Shown: positions 24,997-34,654, counted from the stretch's first letter. The stretch is 64,000 nucleotides of DNA from Polynucleobacter wuianus (GCF_001659725.1 NZ_CP015922.1:1550001-1614000), one strand, 5' to 3'. Program-made: numbers and translations. Notes: a model not told the origin generated them from the letters alone.

Positions 24997-25647
24997 TTAC
25001 TTAGCAACCACCTCATCAACAATGATGTATCTACGGTTAATACCAAGACCTTGAAGATAGGCAACCAAGGCATCTAACTCAGTCTTACCCTCTAGCTCTT
25101 TAGGCGCATTCGCAATCTCTTCGTCGGTATAAGGAACACCTAAACGACGCATTGCTACCATATGGGATTGAATCGAGCTCGCATCAGCAGCATTCTTAGC
25201 AAGATAGGGGTATGCGGGCATATTTGATTCAGGCACTACATCACGTGGATTATTTAAGTGAATTTGATGCCATGCATCTGAGTAGCGACCGCCTACGCGC
25301 GCTAAATCTGGACCGGTACGTTTACTACCCCATAGGAATGGATGGTCATATACAGATTCACCAGCCAAGGAGTAAGGGCCATAACGCTCTACTTCTGAGC
25401 GTAGCGTACGAATCTGTTGTGAATGACAACCTAAGCAACCTTCACGCTGGTAGATATCGCGACCAGCCAAACGTAGTGCTGAATAAGGTACTACGCCTGG
25501 GCTAGGCTCAGTTGTGGAATGCTGGAAAAACAATGGCACGATCTGCACTAAACCTGCAATCGATATTGCAGCAATAGTAGCGATGATCAACCAACCGGCA
25601 TTACGCTCGAGTGTTTCGTGGGAGAAAAAGCGACGTTGTTCTGACAT
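24997..25647 (-). CDS. ccoO: CcoO, monoheme cytochrome c subunit of cbb3 oxidase
   Basis: A 216-residue subunit II: one N-terminal helix (about 18-38) and a periplasmic heme domain with Cys-Leu-Gly-Cys-His-Ser-Gln near residue 72. Further family segments Arg-Thr-Gly-Pro-Asp-Leu-Ala-Arg-Val-Gly-Gly and Met-Pro-Ala-Tyr-Pro-Tyr-Leu (Met as heme ligand) are present. It takes electrons from CcoP to CcoN. It starts 10 bp after ccoN ends. Confidence 0.95.
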   Translation of the reverse strand: MSEQRRFFSHETLERNAGWLIIATIAAISIAGLVQIVPLFFQHSTTEPSPGVVPYSALRLAGRDIYQREGCLGCHSQQIRTLRSEVERYGPYSLAGESVYDHPFLWGSKRTGPDLARVGGRYSDAWHQIHLNNPRDVVPESNMPAYPYLAKNAADASSIQSHMVAMRRLGVPYTDEEIANAPKELEGKTELDALVAYLQGLGINRRYIIVDEVVAK

Positions 25648-25657
25648 GTTCTTATCC

Positions 25658-27100
25658 TTAATGAGCGGCGATGGACGCTTGTGGAATGGGAGCGTCTATA
25701 AATTTTTTGTTAATCACAGTTTTGTAGACGTTGTAAGCCATCAACAACATACCGCCCAAGTAGCACAGGCCGCCTAGCAAACGAATGACATAGAAAGGAT
25801 AGGTAGCTTTTACTGACTCCACAAAGCTGTAAGTCAAAGTACCATCTGGCTCAAATGCTCTCCACATCAAACCTTGCATCACACCCGCAATCCACATTGC
25901 AGCGATATAAATGACTACGCCAATGGTTGCAATCCAGAAGTGCAATTCAATTAATTTGGTGCTGTACATATCTTTTTGACCAACCAAACGTGGGATCAAG
26001 TAGTACAAAGAACCAATCGTGATCATGGCAACCCAGCCTAGAGCACCTGAGTGAACGTGACCAATAGTCCAGTCTGTGTAATGCGACAGGCTATTTACTG
26101 TCTTGATTGACATCATCGAGCCTTCGAAAGTCGACATACCGTAGAAAGACAAGGCCACTACCAAGAACTTCAAGATTGGGTCGCGACGCAACTTGTGCCA
26201 TGCGCCAGATAAAGTCATGATGCCGTTAATCATGCCGCCCCATGATGGCGCCAACAAGATTAGTGAGAAAACCATCCCTAAAGACTGAGTCCAGTCAGGC
26301 AATGATGTGTGTTGTAAATGGTGAGGACCTGCCCACATGTATGTGAAGTTCAAAGCCCAGAAGTGAACAATCGATAAGCGATAGGAGTAGATCGGACGCT
26401 CAGCTTGTTTTGGAATGAAGTAATACATCATGCCCAAGAAGCTAGTGGTCAAGAAGAAGCCCACTGCATTATGTCCATACCACCACTGAATCATCGCATC
26501 TTGTGCGCCAGAGTAAGCCGAATAAGACTTAAAGAGACTTGCAGGCATTTCAATATTGTTTACGATATGCAAAACTGCAATCGTCAAAATATAGGCACCG
26601 AAGAACCAATTTGATACATAAATATGTTTAGTCTTACGTTTGATCACGGTACCAAAGAAAACGACTGCATAAGCGACCCAAACAACAGTAATCAATAAAT
26701 CGATTGGCCACTCAAGCTCAGCGTACTCTTTAGAAGTTGTAATACCTAATGGCAAAGTGATTGCAGCAGAAACAATGACCGCCTGCCAGCCCCAGAAAGT
26801 AAATGCTGCCAACTTGTCACAGAAGAGGCGTACCTGGCAGGTTCTTTGCACAATGTAGTAGGAGGTAGCAAATAATGCTGAACCACCAAAGGCAAAAATG
26901 ACTGCATTGGTGTGCAATGGACGTAAACGACCATAGCTAAGCCAAGGAATATTGAAAGTGATTTCAGGCCAAATTAACTGCGCCGCGAGAATAACCCCCA
27001 CGAGCATGCCAACGATTCCCCAAAGCACGGTAACGATGGCAAATTGGCTGACAACCTTGTAATTGAAGGTATCTTGATTACCCCCCACGGTAAGTCCCAT
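25658..27100 (-). CDS. ccoN: CcoN, catalytic subunit of cbb3 cytochrome oxidase
   Basis: A heme-copper oxidase subunit I of 480 residues, about twelve helices, reducing oxygen to water and pumping protons with high oxygen affinity. Copper and heme histidines are visible in Trp-Tyr-Gly-His-Asn-Ala-Val-Gly, His-His-Leu-Gln-His-Thr and Gly-His-Val-His-Ser-Gly-Ala-Leu-Gly. The start at 27100 has AAAGGAG seven bases upstream; the longer frame to 27133 has no such site. The upstream region carries an FNR box, so expression at low oxygen is expected. Confidence 0.95.
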   Translation of the reverse strand: MGLTVGGNQDTFNYKVVSQFAIVTVLWGIVGMLVGVILAAQLIWPEITFNIPWLSYGRLRPLHTNAVIFAFGGSALFATSYYIVQRTCQVRLFCDKLAAFTFWGWQAVIVSAAITLPLGITTSKEYAELEWPIDLLITVVWVAYAVVFFGTVIKRKTKHIYVSNWFFGAYILTIAVLHIVNNIEMPASLFKSYSAYSGAQDAMIQWWYGHNAVGFFLTTSFLGMMYYFIPKQAERPIYSYRLSIVHFWALNFTYMWAGPHHLQHTSLPDWTQSLGMVFSLILLAPSWGGMINGIMTLSGAWHKLRRDPILKFLVVALSFYGMSTFEGSMMSIKTVNSLSHYTDWTIGHVHSGALGWVAMITIGSLYYLIPRLVGQKDMYSTKLIELHFWIATIGVVIYIAAMWIAGVMQGLMWRAFEPDGTLTYSFVESVKATYPFYVIRLLGGLCYLGGMLLMAYNVYKTVINKKFIDAPIPQASIAAH

Positions 27101-27181
27101 GGTTTCTCCTTTTTTGTGACCAAACAGCGACATAATCCAAATAGACTGGATTGATTATCAAATCAAGGCTTTAAGGGGGTT

Positions 27182-27195
27182 TTGATCTATATCAA
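27182..27195 (-). promoter_or_regulatory. FNR box upstream of ccoN
   Basis: TTGATCTATATCAA matches the FNR consensus (TTGAT, four bases, ATCAA) in every conserved position. It is centred about 88 bp upstream of the ccoN start codon, a reasonable distance for a class II site over a promoter with a medium leader. An additional half-site group (TTGAT and two ATCAA) lies at 27151-27166 with wrong spacing for a full box. Confidence 0.85.
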
Positions 27196-27267
27196 AAAGG
27201 GAGGGTCAAAATCGTGGTTCACCCAGAAAATTAAGCCGTAGACCATCAATAGTCTTTATAAATATGG

Positions 27268-27447
27268 CTATTTTTGAGAGTCTTCACTAACTTTGCGCGG
27301 CGATGGAAGGTCGTCATCCATCAAAATAGACTCGCCAGGACCATTAAGATCATCAAACTGTCCGCTTTTCACTGACCAATGCAAAATCCATGCCAAGAGC
27401 CCTACCAAGAGCAAGGACAGTGGAATCAGAATAAAGAGGCTTTCCAT
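27268..27447 (-). CDS. ccoS: CcoS, cbb3 oxidase maturation protein
   Basis: A 59-residue protein starting Met-Glu-Ser-Leu-Phe-Ile-Leu-Ile-Pro-Leu-Ser, with one helix, then Gly-Gln-Phe-Asp-Asp-Leu-Asn-Gly-Pro, the diagnostic CcoS segment. It is needed for cofactor insertion in CcoN in other bacteria. It lies 9 bp after ccoI and upstream of the ccoN regulatory region. Confidence 0.92.
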   Translation of the reverse strand: MESLFILIPLSLLLVGLLAWILHWSVKSGQFDDLNGPGESILMDDDLPSPRKVSEDSQK

Positions 27448-27456
27448 TGCTGTAGT

Positions 27457-29889
27457 CTAAGCTTTTCGTAATCGCCAAGCATTCAAAGTCACGGCCAGCG
27501 AGGAAAGTGACATGCCAATACCAGCAACCCAAGGGTTGACCAAACCCATCATTGCCGCAGGTATCGCTATCAAGTTATAAACCAGCGCCCACAATAAATT
27601 TTCTTTAATGATGGCTTGGGTCTTGTCTGCTAGCGCTAATGTTTTTGCCAAAGGCTCAAGTGAGATTGCGGTCAAAATTGCATCAGCGCCGGCTGTGGCG
27701 AGTGGCGCCCCCGCCCCTACCGCAATTGAGATATCAGCACGCGCAAGCAAGGGCGCATCATTCACACCATCGCCAATTGCCCAAACAAAGCGTTTCTCAC
27801 TTTGTAAACGCTCAATGTATTCATATTTTTCCTCTGGAGTGCATGCACCTTTATAGCTTTCAATACCAACATGATGAGCCCACCAAGAAACTGTCGCCGG
27901 ATCATCGCCCGACACCAAATGCACAGCAACGTTTCTCAACTTTGCAGTTTGTAATAAATTCTGCAAACCTGGTCTTGGCGTATCCAGGAACACAAAACTT
28001 GCAATGAGTCCTTGCGCATCTGCGAGATGAACTTGCCCATATTGACCCTCTCGAGCATTCTGCTGTATACCAAGCCAAACAGCACTACCAAGGCGATAAG
28101 GTCCTGAACGCAAACCTTTACCTTGTTGATTGACTACTGGATCAATCAATGTAGCAGGAGAGATTTTCTCCAGTTCTGCTGCTCGCAACAGCGATAGTGC
28201 CAAGGGATGTCTTTGACCAGACTCCAATGCAAGTGCAAGCGCCAAAGCATCTTCACGACGAAAGTCTGCGCGCAAATTAATAATTTCTTTTAGCTCTGGC
28301 TGACCCATTGTGAGCGTGCCAGTTTTATCGAGCACAAGATCCGTTGCTTTAGACAAGCCCTCTAATACATGACCACGTACAATCAGTAAACCTAGTTTGG
28401 TAACAGCGCCTTGAGCAGCAGCCATTGCGGTAGGTACGGCGAGGGATAAAGCACAAGGGCAACTGGCAACCAATACCGATACCAATACTGTCCATGCTTG
28501 GCTAGGATCAAAGTACAACCAAATTGCTGAAGAAACAAAGGCACTCAGTAACAAAAAAGCGACAAAGTACGCAGCCCATTTTTCAGCCAGACTGACCATG
28601 ACAGGCTTTGCAAGCAATGCTTGATCTAATAAAGATGCAATGCCAGTAATGCGTGTAGATTGACCTACGGCATCGATTCTCATCATCAGTGGATTGAGAA
28701 TGTTATGAGTACCTGCATATAAGCGATCTCCAATTTTTTTCTCAACCGGCTTAGATTCACCAGTTAGCAAAGATTCATCGAGCGCACTAGCGTTCTCAAT
28801 CAAAATACCATCTGCTGGCACCACCTCACCTGGTGATACTCGCAATACCTCTCCAGGATTGCAATTGACTACTGGCACTACCTGCACATCTTGAGAGTCT
28901 GGGTAATTCAAAATGCGTTCGCAAGTCGCTGGTAACTGTTTTGCTAAAGCTTCTGCTCCACCCTGAGCATCCTGTCTTGCTAATAATTCAACATATCTTG
29001 CGGCCAAGATAAATGCCACAAACATCGTAATTGAATCAAAGTAACTTTGGCCCGATCCTGTAATGAGATTAATCGTTCCAGCCGTAAATGCTAAAGCCAA
29101 GGCCAAAGCAATCGGCACATCCATACCCAACATATGCGTTTGTTTAAAGGATTGAACGCTACGCCATGCAGCCTGGAAGATAGGCCCTGCCGAATAGAGC
29201 ATCACCGGGACTGTAAGTGCCCAACTCGTCCAGCCTAATAGAACTTCAAACTCAGGTGTAATGTCTGCACCCACATAAGTAGGCCACGCGTACATCATCA
29301 CTTGCATCATGCCCAGCATTGCCACGCCTAGGCGCGTTAACAGCTGACGTTTTTCTTTCTTCGCCCTATCTAAAGAAAGTGAAGGCTCAAATGGCCATGC
29401 TTCATAGCCAATACGCTCTATCTCAAAAAGTAGTCTCGCTAGACTTGTTTTACTTGGATTAAAGCGCACCATTACCTTTTGTGTCACGTAATGAATTTGC
29501 ACATCAATGACACCCACTTGACGACGTAAGTGCTGTTCACATAACCAAACGCAAGCTGCACAACGAATTTTTTCAAGGCGCAATGTCGTTTCTAAATCGC
29601 CTTCAGTCCCATGCGCCCTTGTAAAACGGCCAAGCAAGGATGGATCATCGTAAGGCTTGAGTTTTTCAGGAATGTCTTTGCCAGCTAAGTAAGCTGCAGG
29701 CTTCTCGCCCGTCTGAGCACGACGTGCATAAAAAACTTCTAGGCCTTCACCATGAATAGTTTGGGCAATTGCCATACATCCTGGACAGCAGAATTGGTGC
29801 TGCACTCCCCCAAGCTCGGTCTCAATGAGATCGCCAGGCAAAATTCTGCTTGAGCAGTGATAACAAGTGGCTTTAATACTGTTTGTCAT
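27457..29889 (-). CDS. ccoI: CcoI, copper-exporting P-type ATPase for cbb3 assembly
   Basis: An 810-residue P1B-type ATPase supplying copper to cbb3 oxidase. The N-terminus has a Cys-rich zinc-finger-like part (Cys-Tyr-His-Cys and Cys-Cys-Pro-Gly-Cys), then a heavy-metal-associated domain with Cys-Ala-Ala-Cys near residue 110. The membrane channel has Ser-Cys-Pro-Cys-Ala-Leu-Ser near residue 478. The catalytic Asp-Lys-Thr-Gly-Thr-Leu-Thr, the His-Pro of the nucleotide domain and Gly-Asp-Gly-Val-Asn-Asp-Ala-Pro are all present. It is first of the minus-strand run ccoI-S-N-O-Q-P-G. Confidence 0.93.
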   Translation of the reverse strand: MTNSIKATCYHCSSRILPGDLIETELGGVQHQFCCPGCMAIAQTIHGEGLEVFYARRAQTGEKPAAYLAGKDIPEKLKPYDDPSLLGRFTRAHGTEGDLETTLRLEKIRCAACVWLCEQHLRRQVGVIDVQIHYVTQKVMVRFNPSKTSLARLLFEIERIGYEAWPFEPSLSLDRAKKEKRQLLTRLGVAMLGMMQVMMYAWPTYVGADITPEFEVLLGWTSWALTVPVMLYSAGPIFQAAWRSVQSFKQTHMLGMDVPIALALALAFTAGTINLITGSGQSYFDSITMFVAFILAARYVELLARQDAQGGAEALAKQLPATCERILNYPDSQDVQVVPVVNCNPGEVLRVSPGEVVPADGILIENASALDESLLTGESKPVEKKIGDRLYAGTHNILNPLMMRIDAVGQSTRITGIASLLDQALLAKPVMVSLAEKWAAYFVAFLLLSAFVSSAIWLYFDPSQAWTVLVSVLVASCPCALSLAVPTAMAAAQGAVTKLGLLIVRGHVLEGLSKATDLVLDKTGTLTMGQPELKEIINLRADFRREDALALALALESGQRHPLALSLLRAAELEKISPATLIDPVVNQQGKGLRSGPYRLGSAVWLGIQQNAREGQYGQVHLADAQGLIASFVFLDTPRPGLQNLLQTAKLRNVAVHLVSGDDPATVSWWAHHVGIESYKGACTPEEKYEYIERLQSEKRFVWAIGDGVNDAPLLARADISIAVGAGAPLATAGADAILTAISLEPLAKTLALADKTQAIIKENLLWALVYNLIAIPAAMMGLVNPWVAGIGMSLSSLAVTLNAWRLRKA

Positions 29890-29892
29890 TGC

Positions 29893-31128
29893 TCATGAAT
29901 TGGTTTTATCTACCCAGCCATTACGACGTTCGTAAATCACAAAGAGAACGCCCCATATCACAACAGCAACATAAGCCCATACCCAAGCAATTTGGGAAGA
30001 ACGCGAACCAGCAATATCCAATACAAATCCAAAAATAGCGGGGCCCATCAATCCACCGCCAAATCCCATAAGCGAATGTAATCCCATGGCAGCGCCCTTG
30101 ATATTTTCTTGAGCATTGATAACTAAACCCGCCGTGAGGGTTGCAGAGTCAGCCATAATAAAGATAGCGTGACCAATAGCCAAGGCCACAATTAACCACC
30201 AAGAGTGTCCTGTTGAACTGGCTAGGGCAATCCCCATCACTGCACTGGTGAGCATCACAATACAAACCCACTTTTGGCGACCCACTCTTAAAGCAATTTC
30301 GTTACCCAAAATAGAAGAAGGCACCCCAAAGAAATTGATCACCCCAGCCAAAGTGGTAGCGGCTAGAAAAAAAGATTCACCAGAAGCTGCCGCACAGAAG
30401 GCAAAGAAGGCCACGATCCAGCTACGAGAAGCGAATAATTCTAGAGAGTGAGCGGTGTAGCCAAAGATAAATCCAGAAGCTTTTTTGTTTTGAAGTACCA
30501 GCCTCCACTTATCTACCGGAAATATATCCTGCAGACGAATTTTGATAGGCCCCTTCCACTTATCTTGATCCAAGGGTGGAATCAACAAGAACACAATCAA
30601 AAATGCAGTGAATGGTCCCAAAGCAATCATGCCAAATACATAGTGCCATCCGAGTGCACTCAATATCCATCCAGAACACAAATAAGAAAAGCCTGTACCA
30701 ATTCCAAAGAAGGCAGTATAGAAAGCAATGTGACGAGTCAACTCGCCTGACTGAATGCGGTCAGATAGAATTTTGAGTCCAGGCATATAAGTGCCGGCGA
30801 GACCTGCGCCATTGATCGCCATAAAGAACAGTGCTGTCCAAAAATTATTAGCAAATAGACTCATCCCCAAAAGACCTGAGGTTGCAGATAAACCGCCAAC
30901 GAGATAGACCTTACGAGCATCAACACGATCTGTTAATGCAGTGGCCAAGGGAACAGCTAGCATGTAGCCAAAAAAGAATGCGCTCGCTATCAAACCAGAT
31001 TGGAGATTACTTAAATGCCACTCTTCCTGTAATGGAGTCAGCACAACCGCATAACAGGCGAAACCCAATAAAGCGCAGGTCTGCGCTATAAGCATAAGAG
31101 GGGTATAACCGGTTGATCGAAAGCGCAT
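29893..31128 (-). CDS. MFS transporter, substrate unknown
   Basis: A 411-residue major facilitator with about twelve helices. The loop after helix 2 has Ala-Leu-Thr-Asp-Arg-Val-Asp-Ala-Arg-Lys, a form of motif A. Its stop is 3 bp from ccoI on the same strand, so it may be transcribed into the cco cluster, but nothing else links it to respiration. The substrate cannot be inferred. Confidence 0.85.
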   Translation of the reverse strand: MRFRSTGYTPLMLIAQTCALLGFACYAVVLTPLQEEWHLSNLQSGLIASAFFFGYMLAVPLATALTDRVDARKVYLVGGLSATSGLLGMSLFANNFWTALFFMAINGAGLAGTYMPGLKILSDRIQSGELTRHIAFYTAFFGIGTGFSYLCSGWILSALGWHYVFGMIALGPFTAFLIVFLLIPPLDQDKWKGPIKIRLQDIFPVDKWRLVLQNKKASGFIFGYTAHSLELFASRSWIVAFFAFCAAASGESFFLAATTLAGVINFFGVPSSILGNEIALRVGRQKWVCIVMLTSAVMGIALASSTGHSWWLIVALAIGHAIFIMADSATLTAGLVINAQENIKGAAMGLHSLMGFGGGLMGPAIFGFVLDIAGSRSSQIAWVWAYVAVVIWGVLFVIYERRNGWVDKTNS

Positions 31129-31212
31129 AAAGTATCAGTAAAAACGTGAACCTATTCTACTCGCCCAAGTTCACCAAGACCCGCTACACTAACCATAAAT
31201 CATGGAGACAAT

Positions 31213-32184
31213 ATGAAAAAAATATGCTTTCTGGGTCGCTGCATTGCCCTGACTCTTTGCTTTGCTAGCACCCTAGCATTGGCAGACAACTACCCCTCAA
31301 AACCAATCAAGGCAATTGTTCCGTTCGCTCCCGGTAGTGCCACCGATCAAATTGGACGCGCGTTCGCTGCCAAAATGGCTGATGCCCTCGGTCAACCTGT
31401 CGTGATTGAAAATCGCCCGGGGGCCAATGGCATGATTGGAGCAGACGTAGTAGCCAAATCAGCAGCTGATGGATACACCCTTTTATTTGGTACGAACAGC
31501 ACAAATGCGGCCCTCAAAAGCTTAGTTAAAAATTTACCGTATAACCAAGACACCGCATTTACCCCAATTGGTTACTTTGGATCAGTTCCATTGATCGTAG
31601 CAGTGAACAATGATCTGCCTGTGAAATCTCTCAACGGTTTTGTTTCCCTTGCAAAAGCCGATCCTGGAAAAATCACATTTGCATATGCAAGTACATCACA
31701 ACGGGTCTCATCAGAAATGTTGGCGAATGCAGCGGGCATCAAAATGACAGGTGTTTCTTATAAGAGTGGACCTAATGCAATGACGGATTTAATCGGCGGT
31801 CAAGTCAATATGTTTACTGCGGACTTTGCAGTGACATTGCCACAAGTTCAAGCAGGGAAAATTCGAGGTTTAGCGGTGACCTCGCTCAAACGCTCACCAG
31901 CCATTCCTGAGTTGCCCACTGTCAATGAAGCATTGGGCATCAAGAACTATGAATTGATTGCCTTCTTTGCCGCCTTTGGTCCCGCAGGGATGCCTAAGGA
32001 CGCTGTCATTAAACTCAATAAAGCAATTAATGATGCAGCCAAGTCTAAAGATCTCACCGAACGATTTGCCTCAATGGGCTTTGAGACGCAACCTGGAACA
32101 CCAGAAGCGCTTGGGCAAAAAATTAAATTAGAAACTACTAAGTGGGCTCAAGCCATCAAAGCAGCCGGCATGGAAGCCGAGTAA
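31213..32184 (+). CDS. Bug/TctC-family periplasmic solute-binding protein
   Basis: A 323-residue receptor with a signal peptide ending Ala-Leu-Ala near residue 24, the mature start Tyr-Pro-Ser-Lys-Pro, Val-Pro-Phe-Ala-Pro-Gly-Ser-Ala-Thr-Asp and Glu-Asn-Arg-Pro-Gly-Ala-Asn-Gly. The Gly-Gly pair of the usual Ala-Gly-Gly loop is replaced by Gly-Ser-Ala, so the ligand pocket may differ from the other two Bug proteins here. GGAGA precedes the ATG. It has no TctAB partner nearby and converges on the AtuA-type pair, which may point to its substrate. Confidence 0.9.
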   Translation: MKKICFLGRCIALTLCFASTLALADNYPSKPIKAIVPFAPGSATDQIGRAFAAKMADALGQPVVIENRPGANGMIGADVVAKSAADGYTLLFGTNSTNAALKSLVKNLPYNQDTAFTPIGYFGSVPLIVAVNNDLPVKSLNGFVSLAKADPGKITFAYASTSQRVSSEMLANAAGIKMTGVSYKSGPNAMTDLIGGQVNMFTADFAVTLPQVQAGKIRGLAVTSLKRSPAIPELPTVNEALGIKNYELIAFFAAFGPAGMPKDAVIKLNKAINDAAKSKDLTERFASMGFETQPGTPEALGQKIKLETTKWAQAIKAAGMEAE

Positions 32185-32189
32185 TCGAA

Positions 32190-32513
32190 TTATTCAACCT
32201 CAATCTCAATAGACAAGAGCCAATAAGACAGGCTCTTGCCATGAGAATCTAAGTTTAAAGATAGATTAACGCCCCCATCTAGCAAGTCATCAATCACGAA
32301 GTTAAGCGCCATCAATTTTGGTAGATCATAGCGCTTTACCGACGTCGGATTACGAAACCCAAAGTGCGCTTTCACTTTGTCTTCGGTTAACTGCTTTTGC
32401 AACAAAGCAAAATCTTTTTGCTGATAGGCAAGCACACTAATATTGGAGCGCGATCCTTTGTCTCCAGTGCGCGCATGGGCTATCTCATAAAGAGGCACGG
32501 AAGACTTCTTCAT
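32190..32513 (-). CDS. AtuA-related C-terminal domain protein
   Basis: A 107-residue protein with Ala-His-Ala-Arg-Thr-Gly-Asp-Lys-Gly-Ser near the N-terminus, the hallmark of the small ferredoxin-fold domain that ends longer AtuA-like proteins. Here it is a separate gene overlapping the larger DUF1446 protein by 4 bp. In Pseudomonas the Atu proteins act in acyclic terpene breakdown, but family members elsewhere are uncharacterised. Confidence 0.85.
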   Translation of the reverse strand: MKKSSVPLYEIAHARTGDKGSRSNISVLAYQQKDFALLQKQLTEDKVKAHFGFRNPTSVKRYDLPKLMALNFVIDDLLDGGVNLSLNLDSHGKSLSYWLLSIEIEVE

Positions 32514-33883
32514 TGGTCACCCCTCCCCTCGTAGAATTGATACGATGCCATGATTTCATCTCTAGGAATAAAACCTACTAAGGTATTGAGTCGTGGCTTT
32601 AAGCTAGTTCGAACACCGCCTCCTCCAGCAGGACCACAGGTATATAGAGCATTCACCTCTCTACAGACTTGCATTGCTAATGTGCGATCTTGATGAGCGG
32701 CAGCAATACGCAAGCGGATATCTTCAAAGTGATTTTCAGCATTTTGTGCTGGGCCGTGTCCAGAGTCACTCGCAAAGATGCTAGATGAGCCAATAAAGTC
32801 GACTCTTAAATGCAATTGCTTACCAAGACGTTCGCGAACAATTTGCGCTGCAAGCTCTGCTCGTTGATACGCCTGATGACCCGCGTAGGAAATCTCTCCT
32901 TCAGCCAACCATCCACCATCAATACAGATATTGGCTTTTAAGGTGCTAGGTTTGGGGTGGCCCTTGACTCCAGTAACCTGCACCCGATTGTCGCCCTGAT
33001 CAATTACGGTGACTTCAGTGATATCAGCCACGACATCTGGCGTTAAATACTGCGCGGGATCATGTAGCTCGTAGAGCAACTGCTCTGTCACGGTCATCTG
33101 ATTCACTACACCACCAGTATTCATCGGCTTTGTTACACAAATATTTCCTGATGGATCAATTTCAATAATTGGAAATCCAACATTACTAAGCTCAGGAACA
33201 TCTTTGTATCCAGGATCGGCAAAATAACCGCCAGTTACCTGCGCCCCACACTCGAGCAGATGACCTGCCATCGTAGCAGCACCTAAAAAATTCCAATCAC
33301 TCCAACTTTTCTTGAAATACGCCATCAAAGGACCAACGGTTAGCGCGGGATCGGCAACGCGGCCAGTCACCACAACTTGTGCGCCCGCAGTTAAAGCCTC
33401 GGCAATTTCTTTTGCCCCCAAGTACACATTGGCACTAACCAGCTGACTATATGCCAAGATTTTTTGATCTTGCGCAGAAAGTGAGTCCTCTAATTTTTTT
33501 CTCAACGAAGGTGCAGAAATATCATCCCCGTAAACAATCGCGATCTTTAAATCGGGAATACCTTTGTCATTTGCGATGTGAGCAATGAGTTCCGCCGCTG
33601 CCAGAGGGTTGGCTGCACCAAAATTACCCACAATCGGAATGCCTGCGCGCACGCAATCTAACAAGATAGGCTCTACCATTTCTGCCAATAAGGGTTCGTA
33701 TCCTAATTGGTCATTCTGGCGACGCTCCAACTGAGCCAGCGCTAGAGTCCTCTCGGCCAGACTTTCAAATATCAGACAACTTGGTCCGCCCAGTCTAATG
33801 AGCTCATCTACCAAAGGCTTTGCAACCCCTATCCGATCACCTGAGAACCCTGCGGCGCAGGCTACGCGATATATATCAGGCAC
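32510..33883 (-). CDS. AtuA family (DUF1446) protein
   Basis: A 457-residue cytoplasmic protein of the acyclic terpene utilisation AtuA family. It has the opening Ala-Cys-Ala-Ala-Gly-Phe-Ser-Gly-Asp-Arg, Asn-Phe-Gly-Ala-Ala-Asn-Pro near residue 91, and Val-Val-Thr-Gly-Arg-Val-Ala-Asp-Pro-Ala near residue 170. Its reaction is not established. It pairs with the small C-terminal domain gene and follows a 2OG-Fe dioxygenase on the same strand. No acyl-CoA carboxylase (atuC/F) or other terpene genes are in the window, so terpene breakdown is not supported by context. Confidence 0.87.
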   Translation of the reverse strand: MPDIYRVACAAGFSGDRIGVAKPLVDELIRLGGPSCLIFESLAERTLALAQLERRQNDQLGYEPLLAEMVEPILLDCVRAGIPIVGNFGAANPLAAAELIAHIANDKGIPDLKIAIVYGDDISAPSLRKKLEDSLSAQDQKILAYSQLVSANVYLGAKEIAEALTAGAQVVVTGRVADPALTVGPLMAYFKKSWSDWNFLGAATMAGHLLECGAQVTGGYFADPGYKDVPELSNVGFPIIEIDPSGNICVTKPMNTGGVVNQMTVTEQLLYELHDPAQYLTPDVVADITEVTVIDQGDNRVQVTGVKGHPKPSTLKANICIDGGWLAEGEISYAGHQAYQRAELAAQIVRERLGKQLHLRVDFIGSSSIFASDSGHGPAQNAENHFEDIRLRIAAAHQDRTLAMQVCREVNALYTCGPAGGGGVRTSLKPRLNTLVGFIPRDEIMASYQFYEGRGDQ

Positions 33884-33898
33884 AGTTGATGGCCAAGC

Positions 33899-34654
33899 TT
33901 ATTGTTGACTACGGTTTGGTGAATCTTGAAAACCGTTAGCCCTAAAGGTCAATACCAAGGTATCGCGATAACCATAGCTTGCTAATGGCTGGATTGGCGT
34001 AGATTCATGAATCATGCGTTCATCATTCATGAGCAATAAAGACCAAGGTTGGGTCAAAGTAAATCGTAGACCAGCAGATCCTTTAGCGTCAAAGATTCGG
34101 GTCTCACCACCTTTGATGCCCACTCGTTCTAATAAAAATACGGCAACAAAATCAACACCGTCTCGATGCGCGCCCTCTGGTGTTGGCCGACCAATACCAT
34201 CGGTAGTATCAATTCGAAATTGATGTGCCTCAATAAACCAGGTTGTTACTGGCTTAAGACCACTTAATACATTTGCCAACCCAAGTAATACCGCTTGCCA
34301 TGCGGGGTCATTGATGACATTGGCTTGTATTGGCTCAAACCATCGCTCAATCCCACCATGTAAGGCGTTATAGTCCACTGACTGCCAATGCGCACGATGT
34401 GGCACCAAAGTCAGCACATTGTTTTTCACCTCGTAACTTGCATGACGACGAAAACGATAACGACCACCGTCCTTAAGATAGGGGTCACGCGGCAAACCTT
34501 CCCAGAATTGGGTAAGACGCTCTAAATTCGCTAAAGGAATCTTGCTAATCTCCGCCACTGTTTCAGCGGATACAACTGCGAAGCCATCTGCTCGCAAAGC
34601 CTCGGGAATATCTTTGGCTGGAGTAAGCGCCGGAGAAAGATTGGCTGAGGTCAT
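33899..34654 (-). CDS. 2OG-Fe dioxygenase family protein
   Basis: A 251-residue protein matching the bacterial 2OG-Fe dioxygenase family. The iron site His-x-Asp is in Gly-Ala-His-Arg-Asp-Gly-Val-Asp-Phe near residue 163, and the distal His may be that in Asp-Glu-Arg-Met-Ile-His-Glu-Ser-Thr-Pro. A relative in another bacterium hydroxylates free L-isoleucine, which is the nearest family precedent I can recall, but the substrate here is open. It starts the minus run into the AtuA pair with a 15-bp gap. Confidence 0.82.
   Translation of the reverse strand: MTSANLSPALTPAKDIPEALRADGFAVVSAETVAEISKIPLANLERLTQFWEGLPRDPYLKDGGRYRFRRHASYEVKNNVLTLVPHRAHWQSVDYNALHGGIERWFEPIQANVINDPAWQAVLLGLANVLSGLKPVTTWFIEAHQFRIDTTDGIGRPTPEGAHRDGVDFVAVFLLERVGIKGGETRIFDAKGSAGLRFTLTQPWSLLLMNDERMIHESTPIQPLASYGYRDTLVLTFRANGFQDSPNRSQQ

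Noticed and set aside
27151..27166. Second FNR box near ccoN
   Set aside because: TTGAT and ATCAA units are there, but the spacing is 1 or 6 bases, not 4.
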